39,382 nucleotides of DNA from a virus. Within the stretch, counting starts at the first letter, position 1. Every line of letters starts with the position of its first letter. The notes beneath the pieces were generated by a model. It ran no database searches. It saw only the letters and a list, made by a program, of their open reading frames with translations, and had not been told where the DNA came from. Made by a program: the position numbers and the translations under genes. The stretch lies in IMG/VR virus record IMGVR_UViG_3300027763_001786, positions 1 to 39,382 of that record. One strand, written 5' to 3'. Of this stretch, positions 16,263 through 24,051 are shown one piece after another.

Positions 16263-17410
16263 ACGTATTGATTGACAATATTAATAACTGTATCAACCTC
16301 TTCTATGGTCATTTGATGATTATTTGGTAAATACAACCCATATTCATGGACTTTTTTTGAAATTGGTAACTCCTGTTTACCATATCTTTCATACCAAAAC
16401 GGATGTTCATTTATTGAACCGCATATTAATGGTCTACACTCAATATTATTTTCGGTTAGTTTATCAACTAACTCTTTAATGTTTTTAGTGATGACTGGAT
16501 ATGAAAAGTTAGAAATAAAACTATTTGCTGGTGGATTAACTTTCCATTCATTATTCTTAATACCTTCGTGATATCTTTGATAGTTAGTATGTCTATTTTT
16601 GACAATATCATCCAATTTTTTTAATTGACCTAATCCAATAAAAGCTTGTAAATCAGTTGCTCTTAAATTAAAACCAGGGTAATAAAAAGTGTATAAAGAA
16701 CGAAAATCACCAATATTATACTTTTCACGTAATTCTATTTGTTTTGATTTTGGTAAATCTCTATCCCATCCGTGAGAACGAATTGATAACAAGATGTGAT
16801 ACAAATCTTCATCGTCAGTTGAAATCATACCCCCCTCAATCGTTGACATGTGGTGTCCAAAATAAAATGAGAATGTTGACAAATCACCAAATGTACCAAG
16901 TTTTTTACCTTCATACTCAGAACCAATAGATTCACAAGTATCTTCAATTAATCTGATGTCATGCTCTTTACACAACTCAACAATTTCGTTCATGTGATTA
17001 GGAAACCCTAATACGTGTACCAAAATAATACTTGATGGGTCATGTTCTTTAATAATTTGTTTCAAGTGTTCGATGTTTAATCCTAAATTATCTTCATCAC
17101 ACTCACACATTATTGGTTCCATTCCAAATTGTACCGCAGGAGTAACTGTTGTTACCCAAGATACTGCGGGAACTACAATTTTATTATTCCTTAATTTTCC
17201 TGATAGTAATAAACTATATAACGCCGCCAAATTTGCAGATGAACCTGAGTTAACAAATACTGAGTATTTTTTTCCTAACCATTCTGACCATTCTTTTTCA
17301 AATTGGACATTTAATTGTCCTTTAGTTAGTCTTGGATTTGTTTCTAACCAAGAGATTAATTGTTTAATGTCATCACCATCAATGGTGTCTTTAACTAAAT
17401 TTATATTCAT
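16259..17410 (-). CDS. DegT-fold PLP enzyme, ColD-like (GDP-4-keto-6-deoxymannose 3-dehydratase)
   Basis: A sugar-modifying aspartate-aminotransferase-fold enzyme. PLP-site features include NSGSSANLAALYS (residues 54-66), IEDTCESIGSEYEGKKLG and GDLSTFSFYFGHHMSTIEGG. In ordinary sugar aminotransferases the last block holds the Schiff-base Lys; here His186-His187 take that place. A His in this position marks the 3-dehydratases ColD and RfbH/E1, which remove the 3-hydroxyl instead of installing an amine. Because GMD, which makes the ColD substrate, is encoded next to it, a ColD function is the best reading. RfbH-type proteins carry a Cys-rich iron-sulphur insert that I do not see here, again favouring ColD. 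Coupled to gmd (4-base overlap) and the SDR (20-base overlap). Confidence 0.82.
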   Translation of the reverse strand: MNINLVKDTIDGDDIKQLISWLETNPRLTKGQLNVQFEKEWSEWLGKKYSVFVNSGSSANLAALYSLLLSGKLRNNKIVVPAVSWVTTVTPAVQFGMEPIMCECDEDNLGLNIEHLKQIIKEHDPSSIILVHVLGFPNHMNEIVELCKEHDIRLIEDTCESIGSEYEGKKLGTFGDLSTFSFYFGHHMSTIEGGMISTDDEDLYHILLSIRSHGWDRDLPKSKQIELREKYNIGDFRSLYTFYYPGFNLRATDLQAFIGLGQLKKLDDIVKNRHTNYQRYHEGIKNNEWKVNPPANSFISNFSYPVITKNIKELVDKLTENNIECRPLICGSINEHPFWYERYGKQELPISKKVHEYGLYLPNNHQMTIEEVDTVINIVNQYV

Positions 17411-18182
17411 GGATATCTTCTATTGTTAAGTTTATTAGTTCTTCGTAATTTGATGTTTTATTACAAGAATAATAATGGTTACGTTTATTTAATAAACTAT
17501 TAGAGATATCATAAGTGACATAATCATCCATTTTTTTATCTAACTTTGTAAATAAACCACTAATAAAGTCTTTTACATTATACAATTCACCACTACCAAC
17601 AATTATATCTTTATCAGTATCAAATGATTGGTTTACAATAATTTTTGGGTGAATTAAATCACGTTTGAAATCTATATTACCAACAATTATTTTTTCACCG
17701 TGTATTAATGAATTAAAAATTTTCTTAAATAAAAACCCATCTTTTCTATACGGTGAGTTAAAATTAAATGGATAAACAATAATCACATTTTTATACTTGT
17801 CTCTGTTTTGGTTGATTGTGTTACACAAAATTTCTTTTGACTTTATGTAAGGGGTTTCAAAATAATCATATGGGGTGTCAATAGATATACATCCGTCATA
17901 TTTGTTCCATAATTCTGATGTTGAGTAAACAATTATGTTATCACAACTATCTTTTAATTTATCTATAATATTAAGTGTGTAAGTAACATTTACGTCAATA
18001 AAAAAATCATTACCCTCGTTTAAAAATGTTCTTTGTTCTGCAAATAGTAAGAAAATTTTTTTGTATTTTTTTTCTTTTATATCATCAAAATTTATGTTTC
18101 TTGACGATATAAAATCATTATTTTCTTTTGGAAAAAAATGAGATAGTTGTGCTGTATTACCAACAATTAAATTTTTTTTCAT
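17391..18182 (-). CDS. Divergent SDR, possible ketosugar reductase/epimerase
   Basis: A short (263 residues) and diverged extended-SDR protein. The active-site pieces are visible: YSTSE (residues 86-90) and YIKSK (Tyr112, Lys116), followed by VIIVYPFNFNSPYRKDG in the substrate region. The N-terminal nucleotide loop is degenerate: LIVGNTAQLSHFF in place of the usual TGxxGxxG. It is the first gene of the cassette and overlaps the ColD-like gene. In the colitose route the step after ColD is a C5 epimerisation with C4 reduction by ColC, an SDR. This protein is the obvious candidate, but its weak cofactor loop leaves room for another role. Confidence 0.65.
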   Translation of the reverse strand: MKKNLIVGNTAQLSHFFPKENNDFISSRNINFDDIKEKKYKKIFLLFAEQRTFLNEGNDFFIDVNVTYTLNIIDKLKDSCDNIIVYSTSELWNKYDGCISIDTPYDYFETPYIKSKEILCNTINQNRDKYKNVIIVYPFNFNSPYRKDGFLFKKIFNSLIHGEKIIVGNIDFKRDLIHPKIIVNQSFDTDKDIIVGSGELYNVKDFISGLFTKLDKKMDDYVTYDISNSLLNKRNHYYSCNKTSNYEELINLTIEDIHEYKFS

Positions 18183-18183
18183 A

Positions 18184-18190
18184 ATAAATA
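18184..18190 (-). promoter_or_regulatory. TATTTAT start-proximal motif
   Basis: On the minus strand AAATATTTATT touches the ATG at 18182 with only one base between. It lies in the 12-base gap after the exostosin-like gene. Confidence 0.25.
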
Positions 18191-18194
18191 TTTT

Positions 18195-18965
18195 TTACAC
18201 TAATGATAAAATTTTTGATTCCCAATAATCTAAATCTAAAAGATTTTTGTCCCAAATTTTTGATTTGGCAATATCAATTTGTTCTCTCATAAAATTATAA
18301 TTTTTTAATAAACTAATATCTTCAATTAAAATAACAGGAAATTTATGATGTAATGATTTGTGAACATGTGGACCAGTTGTTATTGGAATTCTATTTAAGT
18401 ATAAAGTTTCATAAATTCTATGGTTATCACCTTGACCATTACCTTGTGGGCAAAGTACGGATTCAAAGTCTAAAATTCTGGTGAAAAATTCAACATCAGT
18501 TAAAGTTGGTTCTTCCCAAACAATATGTTCAGTATTTTTACAAACATTTATAACACTATTTCTATGGCGTGGATTAGTTTCACATCTAAAATTTGAATAA
18601 ATAAACTCATTTGGTTTTTTATCTATATAATTTAAAAAAAAACTTTCTTTTGTTTCACCTCTATCATATCCAACACCATGTTCGGGTCGTAGAGCCGGTT
18701 CAAAATTTTCAATACCCAACGGAATTGGAATTATTTTTGGGTGTTCAACAATTACATTTGTCGCAAACCACGCTTTAATATTACTTGGCATTCTCACACG
18801 ATGAAAATCGGTAATTGTATAATCCGAATTTCCTGAAATTAATATTACATCATTGTTTAATTGTTCTATAGTTTTGAAATCATCCATCAAATAATCTGTC
18901 TTAGTAAAAAAAATATTTTTACCATCATGTAATTTTGATAATTTATTTAATTGAAAAATGTTCAT
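18195..18965 (-). CDS. Exostosin/GT47-like glycosyltransferase
   Basis: The C-terminal nucleotide-sugar region is the identifying part: FESVLCPQGNGQGDNHRIYE followed by TLYLNRIPIT, residues about 167-197. It corresponds to the pattern S-P-x-G-N-G-x-x-x-H-R-x-[WY]-E-x-L-x-x-x-x-I-P-[IV] of exostosin-like and related GT-B enzymes. The N-terminal half has DVILISGNSDYTI and IIPIPLGIEN, typical of the same group. The protein is 256 residues and appears to be a reduced GT-B core. There is no membrane anchor, unlike eukaryotic exostosins. It is transcribed with the dideoxysugar cassette. Confidence 0.72.
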   Translation of the reverse strand: MNIFQLNKLSKLHDGKNIFFTKTDYLMDDFKTIEQLNNDVILISGNSDYTITDFHRVRMPSNIKAWFATNVIVEHPKIIPIPLGIENFEPALRPEHGVGYDRGETKESFFLNYIDKKPNEFIYSNFRCETNPRHRNSVINVCKNTEHIVWEEPTLTDVEFFTRILDFESVLCPQGNGQGDNHRIYETLYLNRIPITTGPHVHKSLHHKFPVILIEDISLLKNYNFMREQIDIAKSKIWDKNLLDLDYWESKILSLV

Positions 18966-18970
18966 AATTA

Positions 18971-20038
18971 TTATTTTATATTTGTAATAAGATTATTCCA
19001 TAAATTATATATTTTTGTTTTTCTGTCAACATTAAAAAGTTCCATATTTTTTGAAATCTTATTGGTGTCAATATTCTTAACCATTTCATTTAATTCTTTA
19101 AATGATTTAAAATAATTTATGTGTGGCATCCATTCTTCATCGTAAAAATCTGACAATTCTATCCATGTTCTAACTGATTTCATGTTTTTATAGTCATTTA
19201 GGTCTAACCCATATAATGGTGATACTGAAGATTTATTTGGTTGGTTATGAATAAGATTAAATGATGATTCACTCATTATGCCACCAAAATTAGATTGAAA
19301 CAAAGTTAACATAAATTGTTCTGTTGGAAAAAATAATGGTATATTTGAAGTGTATTGTTCAAATATTGACATTAAAGACATTGCGTATGGAAAATGTACA
19401 ATACCCCCTAAATTTGTTAAATCAGAATATTCGTGTTTTTTTAATACATCATTTTTCCATTTAATTTTTTCATTAGTGATATTTGGTATTTTAGCTCTTG
19501 AGTAATAAACTAAATCATTGTTATTTGGTTTATAATATTCATTATTATAGTCACAAATACTTGGTATATGTTGAACTTCTCTATCTATAAATTGTTCGGT
19601 ATAATTTTTATCGTACAAATTATTTGCAACTAATATTATTTTACCTGAGTCAACACCATCTTTTAGATAATCATTAAATTTTTTCCAATCATGACTTCTA
19701 AAACTAAATGGCCATTCATATCTGATTGGTACATTAATTATAATTGGTTTTTCAAACTTATCGTATAGTAATGAAAATGTTGGTGGATATGTAACAATAA
19801 ACGCATCATAATCATCCATCTTATTCTTATATTCATTATAAAAATCATTTGAGTATTGTTCAGCAGAAAGTCCCATCCATTTACCATTATCTAACATAGG
19901 TACACTATCTTTTTCTCTGTTAAATACCCAAGTATGGTCCGATAATGATAAATCGGTAACTTCATGATTAAGTTCCGTAAATATTTTTTTCATATCGGCA
20001 ATTACTGATATGTGTAAATCTATGTTAAAAAATTTCAT
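18971..20038 (-). CDS. Putative glycosyltransferase (GT-B-like), weak assignment
   Basis: I recognise no firm family motif. The arrangement fits a GT-B enzyme. The N-terminal half contains DAFIVTYPPTFSLLYDKFE and PIIINVPIRYEWPF. The C-terminal half contains LGGIVHFPYAMSLMSIFEQY, then NIPLFFPTEQ, where GT-B proteins have the donor-site helix. There is no signal peptide or membrane segment. It sits five bases from the exostosin-like gene and one base from the GT31-like gene, so a role in the same glycan pathway is likely. It could also be a non-enzymatic sugar-binding homologue. Confidence 0.5.
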   Translation of the reverse strand: MKFFNIDLHISVIADMKKIFTELNHEVTDLSLSDHTWVFNREKDSVPMLDNGKWMGLSAEQYSNDFYNEYKNKMDDYDAFIVTYPPTFSLLYDKFEKPIIINVPIRYEWPFSFRSHDWKKFNDYLKDGVDSGKIILVANNLYDKNYTEQFIDREVQHIPSICDYNNEYYKPNNNDLVYYSRAKIPNITNEKIKWKNDVLKKHEYSDLTNLGGIVHFPYAMSLMSIFEQYTSNIPLFFPTEQFMLTLFQSNFGGIMSESSFNLIHNQPNKSSVSPLYGLDLNDYKNMKSVRTWIELSDFYDEEWMPHINYFKSFKELNEMVKNIDTNKISKNMELFNVDRKTKIYNLWNNLITNIK

Positions 20039-20039
20039 T

Positions 20040-20666
20040 TTATTGTTTTAAAGTTAAATACAGTTCATTCATTACATCAGAACCCACATAATGAAATGTA
20101 AAATTATCTTTTATCATAGATAATTCAACTTTATAAAAATCAGGTGATTGAGATTTAAATTCGTCATAATTTTCAAATTCAATACCTAAATCTCGGGCAC
20201 AAATACCTAAACTAACGTCAGAATATCCTGAACCAGTCATTTTAATTGTATCTGAAAGTTTTGTTAAAATTGATTTGTGGATTAAGTAACCAGCACCACC
20301 AGAACAATATTTTAACTCATTATCTCTCGCCCAAGTATTATGTAAGATATAACCACTTATCTTGTCTTTATCAAATAAATCTAATTTAGATTCTAAATTT
20401 TTAGTATTAACAAATGTGTCATCATCACAAAAAAAGAACCATTCATATTGATAGTCATTTTCTACCAAATATTTTATAACATTTACATGTTTTGGTTCAT
20501 TAGATGAATATGTTGAATCATCAGAAACTTTAACAATTTTTTTATCTTCATTGTCACAATCGGCATAAAATAAAAAATCAACATCTTGACCCCAACTATT
20601 AACAATACCGTCATATCTATCAGGTCTTGTACAGGTGTGTAAAATTACATATAATATTTTCTTCAT
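20040..20666 (-). CDS. Fringe/GT31-like glycosyltransferase
   Basis: A compact GT-A enzyme (208 residues). The order of motifs fits GT31 (Fringe and beta-1,3-galactosyltransferases). These are an N-terminal CTRPDRYDGIVNSWG (compare the R-x-x-x-I-x-x-T-W pattern), WFFFCDDDTFVN with the metal-binding DDD at 81-83, YCSGGAGYLIHKS at 120-132, and YSDVSLGICARDLGI at 148-162, where Asp149 is the predicted catalytic-site acid. GT31 is mainly a eukaryotic family, with relatives in bacteria and large viruses. There is no membrane anchor. Donor specificity cannot be read from sequence. It is coupled by a four-base overlap to the next transferase gene. Confidence 0.78.
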   Translation of the reverse strand: MKKILYVILHTCTRPDRYDGIVNSWGQDVDFLFYADCDNEDKKIVKVSDDSTYSSNEPKHVNVIKYLVENDYQYEWFFFCDDDTFVNTKNLESKLDLFDKDKISGYILHNTWARDNELKYCSGGAGYLIHKSILTKLSDTIKMTGSGYSDVSLGICARDLGIEFENYDEFKSQSPDFYKVELSMIKDNFTFHYVGSDVMNELYLTLKQ

Positions 20667-21322
20667 GATACTGCCAAATGGTCTGTTCCAACTGGCATAT
20701 CATTGTGGTCAATACGACTTCCAATAAATTCACCAGGATTTCTCTTGATAGGGAAGGGTTTATTTTCAAAGAATTCATCGTGAGTACATCTGTCATCTTG
20801 GAAAATGGAATATATTGTTTTTAAGAACGTTTGGTCATTACCGTATTGAAGTTCTTTTGATTTTGGAAATTTTTTAATTAGTTCAGTTAGTGGAATAACA
20901 CTTGATTTAATACCCCACATTCCACCTAAGATACCCAAACCAGAATTTCCATAAGGAATCCTATGTGCTGGATGGTCTCTCATTACGTGAATTGATTTTC
21001 CACTATTAATCCATTCATCAACCGCTAATTTTTCTCTTTTAGTTAAACGAGCGTCAGCATCTCTAAATACAGAATATTGACAATCAGATTCATCATGTGC
21101 AAAAAATCTCCAAAACATACCATAGATATCAGTTCCTGTCATATCTTTAACCACAACATCTAATTCTACTAATTTATTAATGGTTTCAGATGGAACTGTA
21201 TTGTCATAGTAAACAATCATTTTCCAATCAGGGTAGATTGTTTTCATAAGTTCAGCGTTTCTGATTGTACCAACATTATATATTGGTTGATTTCCCCATA
21301 GACTAAAACTTACATAATTCAT
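20663..21322 (-). CDS. DxD-containing glycosyltransferase (GT-A-like)
   Basis: The start (MNYVSFSLWGNQPIYNVG) and the segment AELMKTIYPDWKMIVYYDNT resemble a family of phage and bacterial transferases. The metal site is SVFRDADARL with Asp88 and Asp90. A later part, HVMRDHPAHRIPYGNSGLGI, then GGMWGIK, is likely the substrate-binding region, followed by YGNDQTFLKTIY with another acidic pair. It has 219 residues and no membrane segment. It overlaps both neighbours (four bases and one base). Donor and acceptor are unknown. Confidence 0.68.
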   Translation of the reverse strand: MNYVSFSLWGNQPIYNVGTIRNAELMKTIYPDWKMIVYYDNTVPSETINKLVELDVVVKDMTGTDIYGMFWRFFAHDESDCQYSVFRDADARLTKREKLAVDEWINSGKSIHVMRDHPAHRIPYGNSGLGILGGMWGIKSSVIPLTELIKKFPKSKELQYGNDQTFLKTIYSIFQDDRCTHDEFFENKPFPIKRNPGEFIGSRIDHNDMPVGTDHLAVS

Positions 21323-22752
21323 TACTGTACTTTATTTTCAAGAAGTTCGTTTATAGTACTCTTTTCATCAACATAATGTCCTTGTGTTTTATGTGAATCC
21401 ATTTGATAATGTTTCAAAAATCCATTTGTTAAAATTAATTTTTTACTTTTCATTGATGCGAAAATAGTAATTGACCTTTCGTGTAGGTGACCAGCATTTG
21501 GGTCAACTTTAATCTCATCAATCATTGGTGACATCCAATTCATATATTGGTCAAATACATTTTTTCTAAATGTGGTATTTGATGTTGATGACCAATAACC
21601 CATTTTACCCTCATTTATTGCCCCCATTAGTAATCTCTGAATATCAACATGATATGTTTTCCTAATAGATTTAAAAAGAGTATCAATAAAAGGTGGATGT
21701 TGGACAAACATTGGGTGAGGTGCCGGAAATGGAATATACCCAATCATATCTTGTTTATCGTACAACATCTTTGAAATTTGTGGTAAAAAATCAGGAACAT
21801 AATTCACATCATATTCAAACAAATTTACATATTCAGTATCAATTAATTTATGTTTCCATAATGTATACCAACCACTAAATGATGTTAATTTTGGATAATC
21901 TTCTAAGTGACCATCATAATTACGAGAAATAATAACATTTGGTAAATTTTCAATTTTGTCAATAGGTCTATTACCAACAAACACGTATGTGTAATTATTG
22001 AATCCTTTGAATTTACTATTTTCCTCAAACAATTCTACTAAATCTTGGTCATGAACAAAAATAAATGTTTTTAATGTTTTATCTGTAATTGTAATATCAA
22101 CAGGTAATACATCTTCAAATTTTTTGGCAAATTCAACTCTGTTTGCTTCCCATTGTTCGTTTGTTTGACCAATAGATAAGTGTGTTACACGAATATCAGT
22201 ACAAACACCAACTTTAACACCTTCAAGATGATTTTGGAATGAAAATGTTACATCATAAAAATGAAAACCCTTAACAGTTTCATCAAAATTCTTTTTAATC
22301 CTTTGTTTGTGTAAAGCAAAAAACAAACCATCAACCATTAATGTTGGTTCAAGTTTGTTTCCAATTTCTTTTGAATATTTTGATTCCCATTTTTTACCTT
22401 CATTTTCATGATTTACAATACCATACATTGTTGGTTGTACTTCCCACCACATACCAGACTTTGGCATGTATTTGGAACCAGCTAAACCAATAATTCCATA
22501 TTCAGGGTTCTTTTCAAAATGAGATTTAATTTTATATGCCCAACCATGTGTATCAAATTTTAAATCATCATGACATAAAACAACAATATCATTTTCTGCT
22601 TGTTCTAAAATTTTATTGTAAACTTCAGACAATGAATATTCACCATTATTTTCAATTGGGATAATTTGAACATTCTTACTTCCACAACTTTTTTGTAATT
22701 GTGTAATATAATCTTCATTAATTTTCCGAGTACTAAATCCTATTGTAATCAT
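21322..22752 (-). CDS. Two-domain glycosyltransferase (GT2-like N-terminus plus second GT-A-like domain)
   Basis: Residues 1-215 look like a GT2/StrF-type domain. They show LSEVYNKILEQAENDIVVLCH, where HDD (61-63) is the metal site, then a strand-and-loop region YGIIGLAGSKYMPKSGMWWE, then GFHFYDVTFSFQ with an acidic catalytic-type residue. Residues about 225-470 are a second unit with FIFVHDQDLVE, TYVFVGNRPIDKI and a second acidic site LFEYDVNYVPDF (311-322). It ends with LKHYQMDSHKTQG, a His-rich loop. The whole resembles a bifunctional polymerase-like or two-step transferase. It overlaps dUTPase by four bases and the next transferase by one. Confidence 0.7.
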   Translation of the reverse strand: MITIGFSTRKINEDYITQLQKSCGSKNVQIIPIENNGEYSLSEVYNKILEQAENDIVVLCHDDLKFDTHGWAYKIKSHFEKNPEYGIIGLAGSKYMPKSGMWWEVQPTMYGIVNHENEGKKWESKYSKEIGNKLEPTLMVDGLFFALHKQRIKKNFDETVKGFHFYDVTFSFQNHLEGVKVGVCTDIRVTHLSIGQTNEQWEANRVEFAKKFEDVLPVDITITDKTLKTFIFVHDQDLVELFEENSKFKGFNNYTYVFVGNRPIDKIENLPNVIISRNYDGHLEDYPKLTSFSGWYTLWKHKLIDTEYVNLFEYDVNYVPDFLPQISKMLYDKQDMIGYIPFPAPHPMFVQHPPFIDTLFKSIRKTYHVDIQRLLMGAINEGKMGYWSSTSNTTFRKNVFDQYMNWMSPMIDEIKVDPNAGHLHERSITIFASMKSKKLILTNGFLKHYQMDSHKTQGHYVDEKSTINELLENKVQ

Positions 22753-23348
22753 TTAATTCCTGTTGAGCCAAAACCATTATCCCCTCTATCTTTTCCTGAA
22801 ATTTCAGAAACTTCAACGGGGTTTATCCATTTACCATTAACAACGGGACATACACATGCTTGAGCAATTTTTTGGCCTTTTTCTATGTAAAGAGTATTTT
22901 GTGTTGAATTGTATAATATAACTTTAACTTCTCCGTCATATCCTGAATCAATTGTGCCAGGTGTGTTTAATACTGTTAGTCCTTGTTTAGCGGCTAAACC
23001 ACTTTTGGGTCTAACTTGTATTTCAAAACCGTCTTTAATGTTAAATTTTAAACCAGTACCCACTATCATTCGTGATAGTGGTGATATACCAACACTTTCG
23101 GTTGAGTATAAATCAAAACCAGAATCTGTTGGATAGTTATAACTTGGTGATACAGCGTCAGGATGACACTTAACAAATTTTAAATCCATCTTTGGTTGCC
23201 CATCATTAAAAGTTTGTTCAAGTTCTTTTAAGTTAACACCACCAATTTCTTCAACCTCAATTTCATTGTCCATTTCACCTTGAAGTTGTTTTAAAATGTT
23301 ACTTAATTCTTGTTGTAATAAATCAATTTCTTGTCTTTCGTCGCTCAT
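22749..23348 (-). CDS. dut: dUTPase (dUTP diphosphatase) with N-terminal extension
   Basis: Hydrolyses dUTP to dUMP, keeping uracil out of phage DNA and feeding thymidylate synthesis. All five trimeric-dUTPase motifs are present: DSGFDLYS (75-82), RPKSGLA (113-119), NTPGTIDSGYDGEV (128-141), KGQKIAQ (157-163) and RGDNGFGSTG (188-197). About 53 residues precede the catalytic domain; they are acidic and coiled-coil-like (ERQEIDLLQQELSNILKQLQ). Typical enzymes lack this part. The complete motif V suggests an active enzyme. It is co-transcribed with the exonuclease upstream. Confidence 0.95.
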   Translation of the reverse strand: MSDERQEIDLLQQELSNILKQLQGEMDNEIEVEEIGGVNLKELEQTFNDGQPKMDLKFVKCHPDAVSPSYNYPTDSGFDLYSTESVGISPLSRMIVGTGLKFNIKDGFEIQVRPKSGLAAKQGLTVLNTPGTIDSGYDGEVKVILYNSTQNTLYIEKGQKIAQACVCPVVNGKWINPVEVSEISGKDRGDNGFGSTGIK

Positions 23349-23349
23349 A

Positions 23350-24051
23350 TTATTGTAGTTCTTTTAATTTTTTAATTATATCAATTAACACCATCACATC
23401 TCTTTCACAATACTCAACAATTAAGTCAAGTTGATTAAAATCGTAGTATGCTTCGTGTACTCGGTTACCTGTAACTTCACCTTCTTTTGGTGATTTAACA
23501 CCCATGGCAGCACACATAAGTTCCAATGATGATAATGCGAAGTTATTACCCATTTTCCATACATCCATAGTATCAATTGCTTTGATTTCCCAAGGTTTTG
23601 TATCATAAGATGGTAATAGTGGTGATGGTTTAATTCCATTGATAACCATACGTTTATTTAACACAGGAATATCAAAGTTTTTAATGTTATGTCCACATAA
23701 CCAAAAATCTAATTTGAATACTTTATTCAAAAGTGCGTTAATACCCAATAAGACTTCTTTTTCATCATCACCTGAGAAAGTTTGTGCGTGTGTTTTTCCA
23801 TCAGGACCAACAAAGGCAAAACTTGCACATACAATTTTTGAAAACTCAGGGACAAGTGCCGCTCTGTTTACAAAAACTTGTTGTGGGTCCAATCCTTGGT
23901 CTTCAGGAAATCTTTTCTGAAACCAATCAAAGTAATTGTTAAATTGTTTTGTGAGTGCTGGATGATTTTGCTCAAGACCATCGTAGTCTTTATGCAATCC
24001 AACAGTTTCAATGTCAAAAAATAATAGTTTAGTTAATGGTACCTGTATCAT
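23350..24051 (-). CDS. DEDDy-type 3'-5' exonuclease
   Basis: A DnaQ/PolB-proofreading-like nuclease. Exo I is LLFFDIETVG (Asp13, Glu15), Exo II is CGHNIKNFDIPVLNKR (Asp127) and Exo III is YCERDVMVLIDI (Tyr214, Asp218). These give the full DEDDy set. The length (233 residues) and the segment DTMDVWKMGNNFALSSLELM fit the predicted exonucleases related to the PolB exonuclease domain. No polymerase domain is attached. It probably works in DNA replication, repair or nucleotide recycling. Its start overlaps the preceding glycosyltransferase gene by four bases and it is followed after one base by dUTPase. Confidence 0.85.
   Translation of the reverse strand: MIQVPLTKLLFFDIETVGLHKDYDGLEQNHPALTKQFNNYFDWFQKRFPEDQGLDPQQVFVNRAALVPEFSKIVCASFAFVGPDGKTHAQTFSGDDEKEVLLGINALLNKVFKLDFWLCGHNIKNFDIPVLNKRMVINGIKPSPLLPSYDTKPWEIKAIDTMDVWKMGNNFALSSLELMCAAMGVKSPKEGEVTGNRVHEAYYDFNQLDLIVEYCERDVMVLIDIIKKLKELQ

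Noticed and set aside
16259-17410. Perosamine synthase or another sugar aminotransferase
   Set aside because: Those enzymes need the PLP lysine; His186-His187 occupy that place here, favouring a 3-dehydratase.
17073-17429. 118-residue plus-strand frame opposite the ColD-like gene
   Set aside because: It is antisense to well-matched PLP-enzyme motifs, with no leader or family features of its own.
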